Origin: CAYOBW01 sp964402115 | GTDB taxonomy: Bacteria > Verrucomicrobiota > Kiritimatiellia > UBA8416 > CAYOBW01 | Length of the DNA: 6,705 nucleotides | Assembly (NCBI GenBank): GCA_964402115.1 | Contig: CAYOBW010000358.1 | Coordinates: 1-6,705 of the forward strand | Direction of reading: 5' to 3' | Shown: positions 1 to 6,697 of the stretch, piece after piece | Layout of the letters: each line of letters begins with the position of its first letter | Numbering within the stretch: position 1 is the first letter of the stretch | Notes under the pieces: model-generated | What the model was told of the DNA's origin: nothing | The model's input: only the letters and a program-made list of their open reading frames with translations | Databases searched by the model: none | Position numbers and translations under genes: made by a program

Positions 1-1
1 C

Positions 2-124
2 GCCGGGCCGGTCGTGGCGCTCGCGCCGTTGGGCGGCAAAGCCCCGCTGGCGATGTACCAGCACGGTTCGAACATCCTGGCCGTTACGGAACAAGGTGTG
101 TGGAGGTGGCGGCTGGGGCAGTAA
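2..124 (+). CDS. 3' end of a paralogue of the 156-3248 gene (partial; starts before the window)
   Basis: Only the last 40 codons and a TAA stop are visible. The frame beginning at base 2 is open from the window edge. The residues include the stretch PLAMYQHGSNILAVTEQGVW, against PLALYQHGSNVLAVTRQGVW at the extreme C-terminus of the 1030-aa protein next door. Over the 40-residue tail I count 27 identities with no gaps, and both tails end at the same distance from the stop. The DNA is also visibly similar. The segment would be the last blade of the probable beta-propeller. The gene ends 31 bases before the GTG start of its neighbour on the same strand, consistent with tandem duplication inside one operon. 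Whether the rest of the protein shares the CsgG/LpoB-like domains cannot be seen here. Confidence 0.9.
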   Translation, partial: AGPVVALAPLGGKAPLAMYQHGSNILAVTEQGVWRWRLGQ

Positions 125-143
125 GCATGTTCCTTGCGTGAAG

Positions 144-148
144 AGGAG
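144..148 (+). promoter_or_regulatory. Ribosome binding site (AGGAG) that sets the GTG start at 156
   Basis: AGGAG lies 7 bases before GTG 156. The open frame reaches back to another GTG at 96, but that lies inside the preceding gene, lacks this site and would put about 20 odd residues before a clean signal peptide. An ATG at 154 is closer (5 bases) but is followed at once by TGA, so it cannot encode a protein. Confidence 0.75.
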
Positions 149-155
149 CTACGAT

Positions 156-3100
156 GTGAAGATACAGGCTCATTTGCAGCATGCCGTCGTGTTGTGGCTG
201 CTGGCGCTGGCCGGTGTGGTGGGAGCGGCGGACGAGGCGGGGCCGCCGCGGGTGCGGCTGGCACTTTGCGCATCCGGGGACGCGAAGGGCGAGGGGCTCG
301 CGGCCCTGGTAGAGGCGGCCCTGTCGCAGCGGCCCAAGGTGGTACTGCTGGACCGCGGGCACGTGCGGGAGGTGCTGAAGGAGCAGGCTATCGCGCTGCA
401 GAACGGCGTGTCGGCGGAGCAGGCGTTCAAGGCCGGGAGCGTGCTCGGGTGCGACGCGTTTGCGGAACTGCGCTACCGGCCGAGTGCGGACGGCAGGGAC
501 GTCGTATCGGTGACGGCTTTTGACGCGCGCACGAGCGCCCGCCTGTGGGACCGCGGGTTGGTGGTCACGGGGGCCGTTGACACACTGGCGCAGGCCGCTG
601 CGGCGCAACTCGCCGCGGCCGCGCGCAAGTTCGCCGTGGGGCAGACGAACGGCTTGCGCACCGTTTCGCTCGGCAGCCTGCGCGGCATGGACCTGTCGGC
701 CGCCGTACGCCACGTGCCGGGAACCCTGGGGGCGCTGCTCGAGCGCGAGTTCCTGGCCTTCGGCAACGTCGCCGTGCTGGAGCGGCAGCGGCTCGAACGC
801 GTCAACCAGGAGGCCGGCTTCACGCAGGACACGCGCGACCGCCTGCTCGCATCGTCCCTCATTCTCGACCTCGACATCTACACGGGGCGCACGCAGAGCG
901 AGGTACGGGTCAAAGCCTGCTTCCGGGATGCCGCCGGCAAGCCGCAGGCCGAGACGGAGTGGCAGGGCGCGGGCACGGCGCTCGTGGCTGGCGCCGCGGC
1001 GTTGGCTCAATGGAGCGCCGGCGTGCTGCGAGCGGCGCCGACGGTCGTGGCGTCGTCGGACCTGCTGGCCGAAGCGCAACGATTCGCGCACGAGGCGGAA
1101 CTACGCTCGCAGCGCTCGCAACCGGCGGAATCAGCCGCCGCCGCGCACGCCGCCCTGGCGCTCGGGGAGGCGGCCCTGGCTCGGACGCCGGATTGCGCGG
1201 AGACACAGTTCGTGATCTCGCGGTTGCTGCGACGGCAAATCGAGATCACCGAAGACCCCTGGGAGGCGCTTGGTCTGCTGGAACGCGATCTGGCGCTCTG
1301 CTCGCAGTGGACGCTCAAGGTCGGTCGCACTAACTTGGACTACCGGGACGGCCGGCGCGTGATCAGCGACTTCACCTATCTCCTCTATACCGTGCTCATG
1401 AAGCTCAAGGCGCTGCCGGGCGAACCGACCTTTGCGGATTCGCGGGTGCGCGCCCTGCGCGCGGCCACGGGACAGTGGGTGAAGAAGGCGAGCGCGACAG
1501 ACAGACGCCTGTCCCACGGGGCGGGTGTGTGGGCGCTGTCTGTCGAGGAGATTCTGCAGTTCGAGGCGGCGCTGAAGTGGAGCGCACCGCGCGAGTACAG
1601 CTTCCAGGCTTTCTTCGGCATCGCGCCCTCGCTCTACCCGCTCGAGCGCATGACCGCCGCCGAGCACAGACTGCTCTGCGCGTATTACAGCGGGTTCCGC
1701 CCGATCCAGGCGCGACTGGCCGCGGTGCTCGTAGCGACGCTGTTCCCCGCCAGTTTCGACAATCCCGAGGCGCTGATCCGCAAGGAACTGCAAAGCTGTC
1801 TCGCGCCGGATGCACGTTGGGATGGGCGCGATTGGCAGGCCCTCACCACGCTGACGCAAAGTCTCCGGCACGCGTCCCCCTCGTCCGGGCGGTTTCCCTT
1901 GGACACTCTGCTCGTGCCGGTTGTGGACGCTCTGGGCAAGAGCATCGAAGCGGCACACCTGACGGCGCCCTGTCTGGTGGATTACCTGAACGATGTGGCC
2001 CCCGGACTGATCCATGCCGCGCCGGGCGCGCACCCAGGCGCCAACGCGACGCAGGCCCACGCGCCAGTCGAGTTGGCTGGACGGCAACGGCTCTGGTTCT
2101 CGTCATACGAGTGGGACGAAATCGTCGCCAGCGAAATGGTCGGCGGCCAGTTGTACTGGCTAGCTCTGGCGCGCAACCCCGAGAAGTACGGCGTGTTTCG
2201 TCTTGCGCAGGAGGGCACGGACTGCGAGTGCATGGGGGAGATGACGGCCTCCGGGCAGAGTCTGTTTCCGCATATCCGTGTTCGGGGGGGCAAGGTCGCG
2301 CAGCATGCGCTGGTTCCCGGTGCCGCCGGGGTTTACGTGCCCACGGCCGAAGGCGTGTTGTACTTTCAGCAGGGCGCGCCCGCACGATTCGTTGTCCCTG
2401 CCTCGGCCCTTCCGGTCGCAAACGCCACGGCGTGTTGCGAAATCGGGCAGACGCTGTACCTGGCCTGTGCGGGGGAGCAGGAGGGGTACTTCCTCCGCTT
2501 CACCCTGGATGCCGGAAGACTCGATGTGCTGGCCTGCAGCGGGCGCAAGGAACAGCGCTCGCTCCTGGACAACTGCATGCCCTACAGCATCGAGTCCATG
2601 CACTACCACGCGCCGACGCGGCGGCTCTTACTGACGGTCATCTACCCGGACACGTGGACGCCGTGGCTCAAGGCGTACAACGTGGAGGCCGGCACGCTGG
2701 GCGAAGTGTGCGAAGGGCACTACTTCGCCAAGCAACTGCGAGCGCTCGACAACGACCGCTATCTGGTCCGCGTGCACTCCAACTCCTACAACGGCCCGCA
2801 CGGCCCCTGTCTCATCGGCTACGGCATCTGGGATGCGCGCCAGTTCACGGGCAAACCCATTGCCCAAATCGAAACTACAATGGCTTGCGTGTTGGGCAGC
2901 ATCCATCGCGACGCGCGGAAGACCGCGGCCCCGCGCCCCGATTTCAACGCGCGTGAGATCCCGCTGGACCCGCGCTTCGCCTCACTTGGACTGCAGCCCG
3001 CGACCCCCAGCGAGTCCGTGCCGCGCCTGCTGGCCGCGTCCACCGCCAGCTTGCTGTTTCTTGACGATCGGCATCTGGCGGTGTCCGACGGCCGCGCATG

Positions 3101-3248
3101 GCAGATGGTCCCGCGGTCGGACTGTGCGGAACCAGTAATCCCGCTCGCCCTGCTGGGCGACCAGGCTCCGCTCGCGCTCTATCAGCACGGATCGAACGTC
3201 CTGGCTGTTACACGGCAGGGCGTCTGGCGGGGGCAGTTGCCGCGGTGA
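156..3248 (+). CDS. Exported protein: two CsgG/LpoB-like domains, helical middle, beta-propeller-like C-terminus
   Basis: The protein has 1030 residues from GTG 156, chosen because of the AGGAG 7 bases upstream and the signal peptide that follows. Residues 1-24 form that signal: a short charged start, a hydrophobic core VVLWLLALAGVV, then a cleavage-compatible VGA before ADE. Residues about 30-150 look like a CsgG/LpoB-type domain, with VVLLDRGHVREVLKEQ at 62 and LGCDAFAEL after it, the usual 'named by the gene that binds' alpha/beta pattern of that family. A second, more diverged copy covers about 170-290 (AVLERQRLERVNQEAG at 206, then SLILDLDIYTG). About 295-635 is helical and alanine/leucine-rich with no family I recognise. 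From about 639 to the end are short beta-rich, aromatic repeats suggesting a beta-propeller of about 390 residues. In CsgG, LpoB and HfaB this type of domain acts in the periplasm or outer membrane in secretion or cell-wall synthesis; no lipobox cysteine is visible here. Its C-terminus is paralogous to the gene ending at 124. It probably shares a transcript with the cytochrome gene 19 bases downstream. The coding region is well supported; the domain calls come from visual pattern matching and the function is unknown. Confidence 0.85.
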   Translation: MKIQAHLQHAVVLWLLALAGVVGAADEAGPPRVRLALCASGDAKGEGLAALVEAALSQRPKVVLLDRGHVREVLKEQAIALQNGVSAEQAFKAGSVLGCDAFAELRYRPSADGRDVVSVTAFDARTSARLWDRGLVVTGAVDTLAQAAAAQLAAAARKFAVGQTNGLRTVSLGSLRGMDLSAAVRHVPGTLGALLEREFLAFGNVAVLERQRLERVNQEAGFTQDTRDRLLASSLILDLDIYTGRTQSEVRVKACFRDAAGKPQAETEWQGAGTALVAGAAALAQWSAGVLRAAPTVVASSDLLAEAQRFAHEAELRSQRSQPAESAAAAHAALALGEAALARTPDCAETQFVISRLLRRQIEITEDPWEALGLLERDLALCSQWTLKVGRTNLDYRDGRRVISDFTYLLYTVLMKLKALPGEPTFADSRVRALRAATGQWVKKASATDRRLSHGAGVWALSVEEILQFEAALKWSAPREYSFQAFFGIAPSLYPLERMTAAEHRLLCAYYSGFRPIQARLAAVLVATLFPASFDNPEALIRKELQSCLAPDARWDGRDWQALTTLTQSLRHASPSSGRFPLDTLLVPVVDALGKSIEAAHLTAPCLVDYLNDVAPGLIHAAPGAHPGANATQAHAPVELAGRQRLWFSSYEWDEIVASEMVGGQLYWLALARNPEKYGVFRLAQEGTDCECMGEMTASGQSLFPHIRVRGGKVAQHALVPGAAGVYVPTAEGVLYFQQGAPARFVVPASALPVANATACCEIGQTLYLACAGEQEGYFLRFTLDAGRLDVLACSGRKEQRSLLDNCMPYSIESMHYHAPTRRLLLTVIYPDTWTPWLKAYNVEAGTLGEVCEGHYFAKQLRALDNDRYLVRVHSNSYNGPHGPCLIGYGIWDARQFTGKPIAQIETTMACVLGSIHRDARKTAAPRPDFNAREIPLDPRFASLGLQPATPSESVPRLLAASTASLLFLDDRHLAVSDGRAWQMVPRSDCAEPVIPLALLGDQAPLALYQHGSNVLAVTRQGVWRGQLPR

Positions 3249-3256
3249 TCCGCAGG

Positions 3257-3261
3257 GGAGG
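3257..3261 (+). promoter_or_regulatory. Ribosome binding site (GGAGG) for the cytochrome gene
   Basis: GGAGG sits 6 bases before ATG 3268 in the 19-base gap after the preceding stop. A second in-frame ATG at 3274 would be 12 bases away, so 3268 is preferred. Confidence 0.8.
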
Positions 3262-3267
3262 GAAGCG

Positions 3268-5172
3268 ATGAACATGAAGGCGTGGACGTGTCGGATAAGG
3301 GGGAATCGCGGTCTGCTGTCGGCTGCGGCGTGGGTTGCCGCGGCGGGGATGACGGCGGGTGCGGGCGCGGAGGGCTTCGCACCGCGTTCGCTGGCGTGCG
3401 CCGGCGGCGACTGGCTGGCCGTCATCGGGGCGCACTCGGACAAGGTGCTGGTCGTGGATTGCGCCCGCGGGGAGGTGGTGCGGGCTTACCCGGTACCGGG
3501 ATACAAGGAGCTGTGCGGGGTCCTGATCAGCAACTCCACGGCCTACGTTGCGGCCATCAGACCGCAGTCCGCCGTAGTGGCGTTGGATCTGGGCACCGGC
3601 GCCGTGAGCAAGCGGTTCACGTTCTGCGGCGCGATCGAGCGTCCAAGTGCCATCTGGTGGTCCTGGAACCGGAAGCACATCTACATCGTCCTGAGCGGCA
3701 AACGACAGGTTCAGGATCTCTGTCTGCACTGTGGCGACCTGCTGCCGCGCAATGCGCGGCGCGAACCGGTCGGAGTCGTTCTCGGGGGCGACGGCGAGAA
3801 CATGTACATCGCCAATCACCTGCCGTTCGTCCGGGCGTTCCCCCACAATCGGAACATCCCGCTCGCGGCCGAAGTGACCGTGGCGAATACGGATAGCGGC
3901 TACGACGTGACCGCCATACGCTTGCCCGAAGGCAGCCAGGGAGTGCGGGGGATTGCGCTTTCGACCGACTGTCGCCACATTGCCGTCACGCACGTCTACA
4001 GCCGGTACAAGGAGCCCGTTCGCCGCATCGCCGATGGGGCGATGAACCTGAACGTCGTCTCGTTCATAGATCCGGCGACGTGTCGCTGGATCGGTACGGT
4101 GCTGCTCGACGAACGCGAACGGGGCGCCGCGAATCCCTGGGCCGTCGCGTTTACCAGCGACGATCGCTACCTGCTGGTCACGCATGCCGGTACGCACGAC
4201 ATGAGCGTGATAGACTGGCCGGCGCTGCGGCAACGGCTGGCTGCCGGTCCGCCGCCGACCGGACTGTTCGACGACCGGAACCTCGCCGTGCTCGCCGGTA
4301 TCCGGCGGCGCGTCGCGCTTCCCGTAACGGGTCCGCGCGCCATGGCGGTACAGGGGCGGGTGGCCTACGTGGCCGGGTACTTCTCCGATTCTCTGGCGCG
4401 CGTGGATCTACGCGAAGCGGAACCCGCCGTGCGGGCCATCTCGCTGAGCAGCACACGGCAGACGCCGTCGAACGAACGCCTGGGCGAGCGTCTTTTCAAT
4501 GACGCCGCGATCTTCGCCCAGCAGCGGCAGAGTTGTGCCAGTTGTCATCCGGAGGGTCGCAGCAACGCGCTCTGCTGGGACTTGTCCCGCGAGGGCGGCC
4601 CGGAGGTCAAGAACGTCCGCAACACGAAGAGCCTGATCGCCGCGGGGGTCATGCCCCAACTCATGTGGGATGGCACGGGCGGCGACCTGAACACCGCGTT
4701 GCGTGCGGGGATTCACCCCCTGCCGTTCGCCGCGCCGCAGTCGAATCAGTGGGTCGCAATCGAGGCCTATCTGCGCGCGCTGCGCCCGGAGTTCCCGTTT
4801 GAGGACGAACAGCCATTGCAAATGACCTGGACGGTGGCGCCTGAACTGAAGTCGCAGGTGCGCATCATTCCATCCAATCTGGGTCAACAACTTTTCGAGG
4901 GTCAAGCCGGTTGCGTGGAGTGCCATCCGCCACCGAACTACACCAACGGCAAGAAGATGGACACGGGACGGGGAACGGGCGAGACGTGCATGGTGCCGTC
5001 TCTGGCCGAAGTGTGGCGCAGCGCGCCCTACCTGCACGATGCGGCCGCGCCGACTCTCATGGAGGTGATTACCGACTTCAATCCAGATCAGAAGCGTGGG
5101 CGCACGAAGGACATCAGCAAGGACGACCTCTGGCAGTTGGTGCGCTATGTCGAGTCGTTGACGAGACCGTGA
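3268..5172 (+). CDS. Exported YncE-like beta-propeller fused to a di-haem cytochrome c (MauG/CcP superfamily)
   Basis: The protein has 634 residues. Residues 1-34 are a Sec-type signal (arginine-rich start, alanine-rich core, AGA before EG). About 36-400 is a WD/YncE-like beta-propeller with repeated blade strands such as DKVLVVDCARGEVVRAY and RVAYVAGYFSDSLARVDL. About 408-634 is a di-haem cytochrome c region. CASCH (Cys423, Cys426, His427) is followed by NALCWDL, KNVRNTKSL and MWDG (466-469), which matches the FWDGR-type motif of bacterial cytochrome c peroxidases. CVECH (Cys549, Cys552, His553) is followed by HPPPNYTNG, VPSL and SAPYLHD (His590), the usual second-haem block. The protein should be exported, with both haems attached covalently in the periplasm. 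The superfamily includes H2O2-reducing peroxidases and MauG-type oxidases; the propeller could bind a partner or substrate, but no reaction can be assigned. The sixth ligand of the second haem is not clear; Met575 and Met598 are candidates only. The gene follows the CsgG/LpoB-propeller gene by 19 bases, suggesting co-transcription. No cytochrome maturation genes are in view. Confidence 0.93.
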   Translation: MNMKAWTCRIRGNRGLLSAAAWVAAAGMTAGAGAEGFAPRSLACAGGDWLAVIGAHSDKVLVVDCARGEVVRAYPVPGYKELCGVLISNSTAYVAAIRPQSAVVALDLGTGAVSKRFTFCGAIERPSAIWWSWNRKHIYIVLSGKRQVQDLCLHCGDLLPRNARREPVGVVLGGDGENMYIANHLPFVRAFPHNRNIPLAAEVTVANTDSGYDVTAIRLPEGSQGVRGIALSTDCRHIAVTHVYSRYKEPVRRIADGAMNLNVVSFIDPATCRWIGTVLLDERERGAANPWAVAFTSDDRYLLVTHAGTHDMSVIDWPALRQRLAAGPPPTGLFDDRNLAVLAGIRRRVALPVTGPRAMAVQGRVAYVAGYFSDSLARVDLREAEPAVRAISLSSTRQTPSNERLGERLFNDAAIFAQQRQSCASCHPEGRSNALCWDLSREGGPEVKNVRNTKSLIAAGVMPQLMWDGTGGDLNTALRAGIHPLPFAAPQSNQWVAIEAYLRALRPEFPFEDEQPLQMTWTVAPELKSQVRIIPSNLGQQLFEGQAGCVECHPPPNYTNGKKMDTGRGTGETCMVPSLAEVWRSAPYLHDAAAPTLMEVITDFNPDQKRGRTKDISKDDLWQLVRYVESLTRP

Positions 5173-5282
5173 CGCGGCGGCAAGAGGGCGCGGGGCGGGG
5201 GGGCAAGGTTGAAGGATTAAGATTGTACCTGGAAAGGTGTTTAGGCTGTAGGCTGTTAGCAATTGTTGTCGCGATATGCGCT
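5173..5282. other. Gap between convergent genes; no gene seen
   Basis: This 110-base stretch separates the cytochrome stop from the RHS remnant on the other strand. It begins with a G-rich run (seven G at 5197-5203) and then turns AT-richer. I found no convincing stem-loop followed by a T-run on either strand, so the site of transcription termination between the convergent units is not evident. A tandem heptamer lies at 5242-5255. Confidence 0.6.
5242..5255. repeat. Short tandem heptamer (TAGGCTG x2)
   Basis: TAGGCTG occurs twice in direct succession and is followed by a partial third match (TTAG). It could be part of a dispersed intergenic repeat, but only two units are present and chance is possible. 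Confidence 0.4.
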
Positions 5283-5417
5283 CTACGCCACTTGCCCGAA
5301 GCTGTCGTAGGCGTAAATCGTGGCGGGCAGGCCGGCGGTCTCGACGTGGACGAGTTAGCCGACCGTGTTGTAGAAGTAGCGGTTGGTGAGCACCCCGCTG
5401 GCATCCTCTGAACGGCG
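5283..5417 (-). pseudogene. RHS/YD-repeat protein fragment, interrupted by a stop codon
   Basis: Read on the minus strand, the frame gives RRSEDASGVLTNRYFYNTVG, then TAA (5355-5357), then LVHVETAGLPATIYAYDSFG, QVA and a TAG at 5283-5285. YNTVG-x-L and YDSFGQV are two RHS (YD) repeat signatures exactly 21 residues apart, the normal spacing in RHS/YD proteins, which form the beta-cage shell of polymorphic toxins. Where repeats of this kind usually carry Gln (GQL), this copy has TAA, one C-to-T change from CAA. Intact RHS proteins run to many hundreds of residues; only about two repeats survive here, with no start codon or toxin tip. It lies in the same frame as, and just after, the stop of the small membrane-protein gene ending at 5418. 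I read it as debris of an RHS gene or a displaced RHS cassette. The family call is firm on motif grounds; the boundaries are approximate. Confidence 0.75.
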
Positions 5418-5759
5418 CTATTCCCCCCCACCGTGGCGACTCCTGGCATCCCGACGTGCAACCACAAGGATTCCGATGCAGATTCCCGCAACTAGGCTGA
5501 ACTGCAGCCATTTAGCGCTTCGCGCCCGTGCGGCAAAACCACCTTGGATGTAGGCGTGTCGGAGTTCTGGCGTGTCATACGGACACTGTTCTGGCAAACC
5601 TCTGGTCGAGGTGTAAGTTGCCATAAGGTGTCCCCAGTAAAGGGCACCAACCAAAAGCAAAGCAGTGAATACTGGGACGCTTCGTTTCGCCCGTGACGCC
5701 GATACTGCGAACCACACGAGGACAAGGAGCGCAAGTACTGCGGCCAATTGACCGATCAC
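5418..5759 (-). CDS. Small membrane protein, about three transmembrane segments (unrecognised)
   Basis: The protein has 113 residues from GTG 5759. This start overlaps the stop of the upstream minus-strand gene as GTGA and has AGGAG 7 bases before it, a standard arrangement for translational coupling. The frame is open further upstream, but those codons lie inside the neighbour. Hydrophobic segments lie at about 2-19 (IGQLAAVLALLVLVWFAVSA), 25-45 (VPVFTALLLVGALYWGHLMA) and 80-98 (WLQFSLVAGICIGILVV). Between the second and third is a polar loop with one Cys (LPEQCPYDTPELRHAY). The C-terminus is arginine-rich and ends in HGGGE, encoded partly by a run of seven G. I do not recognise the family. 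Its place directly before an RHS remnant, and its coupling to the gene upstream, would fit a membrane-embedded immunity or accessory protein; this is inference only. Confidence 0.72.
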   Translation of the reverse strand: MIGQLAAVLALLVLVWFAVSASRAKRSVPVFTALLLVGALYWGHLMATYTSTRGLPEQCPYDTPELRHAYIQGGFAARARSAKWLQFSLVAGICIGILVVARRDARSRHGGGE

Positions 5760-6697
5760 AGGCCCTCTCCTTCCCGTGCGAACCTGCTGCGGACTGGTTC
5801 CCATCGCCGCCAGTCTTCCAGAACTCCAATCCAACACTCCGTCTCCAACGCCTTGCGGAGCCAAGCTGCGTACCGATCTACTCCTGCCATCACGTCTTGA
5901 TTCGCGTCATTCGTGATGGCATGCAAGTTGGTACTGCTTAGCAGCACACCGCTCTGATAAAGCAGTCGGCGTATGTTCAAGAGGTCGTTCAGCGCGAGAT
6001 CGTCCGGCATCATAATCCCGGATGCTTGCTCTCTGCGCCTAGCGTCAGCCCCAAGAACCGCGAGCAAACTGCGTGTTTCGGTTACGTCCATCGGCCAAGT
6101 GATAAAGACCCCGCGCGCTCTGAGCCCCTCGCACCACCATTGCTCCTGGCTTTCTTGCCAATGGGCACCCAACCACGAACGCCATTCCTCGCGCGTGGTG
6201 AGGGCACTGCTGTCTCGCCACGAGGAAGATGACTGGCCCGTAATGCATGAGAGTACCGCTGCGGGTGACCAGTCGCGGTACTTGTCTGGATCCGCGTCTT
6301 CGCGCCATATCTCGTTGTTCTCAACGACCCAGCGCGCCCACTTCTTGCCCCCATACATCGCGAGCATTACACCGGTTCTGTAGTTGAAACCGCGCGCAGA
6401 ACGGTGCAATGCACGGTCGCATTCCAGGAGAACCCTCTTCGTTCGATGCTCACCGACCCATTTCGCATCACGTGTCCGAAGCACAGGAAGTAAGCGCACG
6501 TAAAGACCGCCACCGATGGCCGCAAGGACCAACAGCGCAAGTACGCTGCATGTTCGGACGTGACGCCGGATTCGCACGCCGATATCACCGTGAAGCAGGT
6601 GTGGTGCAACCCTGTTCATGACACTGACAATCACGGAAAAACGGACAACTCTTTGCGTTCCGTGGCGATCGTGATCAGGCCATGGAACGGCAACCAC
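5756..6697 (-). CDS. Single-pass membrane protein with a tryptophan-rich soluble domain (unrecognised)
   Basis: The frame is open from the window's right edge to the TGA at 5756-5758, so the start is uncertain. The longest visible start is GTG 6697 (313 aa) and the gene could begin outside the window. ATG 6619 gives 287 aa and puts an arginine-rich N-terminus right before the hydrophobic segment at about 24-46 (VLALLVLAAIGGGLYV), the layout of a membrane anchor with the remaining 240 residues on the far side, though no good ribosome binding site precedes it. The soluble part is rich in Trp and Arg, with TREEWRSWLGAHWQ and WCEGLRARGVFI, faintly like the TxEEWxxWW segments seen near HEAT-type repeats; I would not assign a family on that. 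It overlaps the next gene by four bases and is probably co-translated with it. GC is lower than in the left-hand operon. Overlapping plus-strand frames have no comparable features. Confidence 0.65.
   Translation of the reverse strand: MVAVPWPDHDRHGTQRVVRFSVIVSVMNRVAPHLLHGDIGVRIRRHVRTCSVLALLVLAAIGGGLYVRLLPVLRTRDAKWVGEHRTKRVLLECDRALHRSARGFNYRTGVMLAMYGGKKWARWVVENNEIWREDADPDKYRDWSPAAVLSCITGQSSSSWRDSSALTTREEWRSWLGAHWQESQEQWWCEGLRARGVFITWPMDVTETRSLLAVLGADARRREQASGIMMPDDLALNDLLNIRRLLYQSGVLLSSTNLHAITNDANQDVMAGVDRYAAWLRKALETECWIGVLEDWRRWEPVRSRFAREGEGL
5767..5771 (-). promoter_or_regulatory. Ribosome binding site (AGGAG) for the small membrane protein
   Basis: On the minus strand AGGAG lies 7 bases before GTG 5759, inside the last codons of the upstream gene. 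This decides the start of the 113-aa protein over longer in-frame options and supports the minus strand as the coding strand for both genes. Confidence 0.7.

Noticed and set aside
1131..2087. Minus-strand open frame (318 codons) antisense to the 1030-aa gene
   Set aside because: It has shadow composition and no features; it is explained by the GC-rich codon usage of the plus-strand gene.
1475..2956. Long plus-strand open frame (493 codons) within the 1030-aa gene
   Set aside because: It is an arginine/alanine/glycine-rich out-of-frame shadow typical of GC-rich DNA, with no recognisable domain. The other frame has a signal peptide and coherent folds.
3721..3735. CLHCG in the propeller part of the cytochrome protein (Cys152, Cys155) as a third haem site
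   Set aside because: The residue after the second Cys is Gly, not His, so it is not a CXXCH motif, and it lies within the propeller. A disulfide or metal site is possible but unsupported.
5173..5282. Rho-independent terminator between the convergent genes
   Set aside because: I looked for a GC-rich stem followed by a T-run on both strands and found none that was convincing.
4911..5411. Plus-strand open frame (166 codons) running through the cytochrome end and the gap
   Set aside because: It is out of frame with the second haem motif and passes antisense through the RHS fragment; there is no independent evidence for it.
4408..5511. Long minus-strand open frame (367 codons) antisense to the cytochrome gene
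   Set aside because: It lies opposite the firmly identified haem motifs, has low-complexity Arg/Gln/Leu composition and shows no family signature.
5973..6383. Plus-strand open frame (136 codons) opposite the tryptophan-rich membrane protein
   Set aside because: It has no domain, signal or good ribosome site. The minus strand has a membrane anchor and a coupled downstream gene with a strong ribosome binding site.
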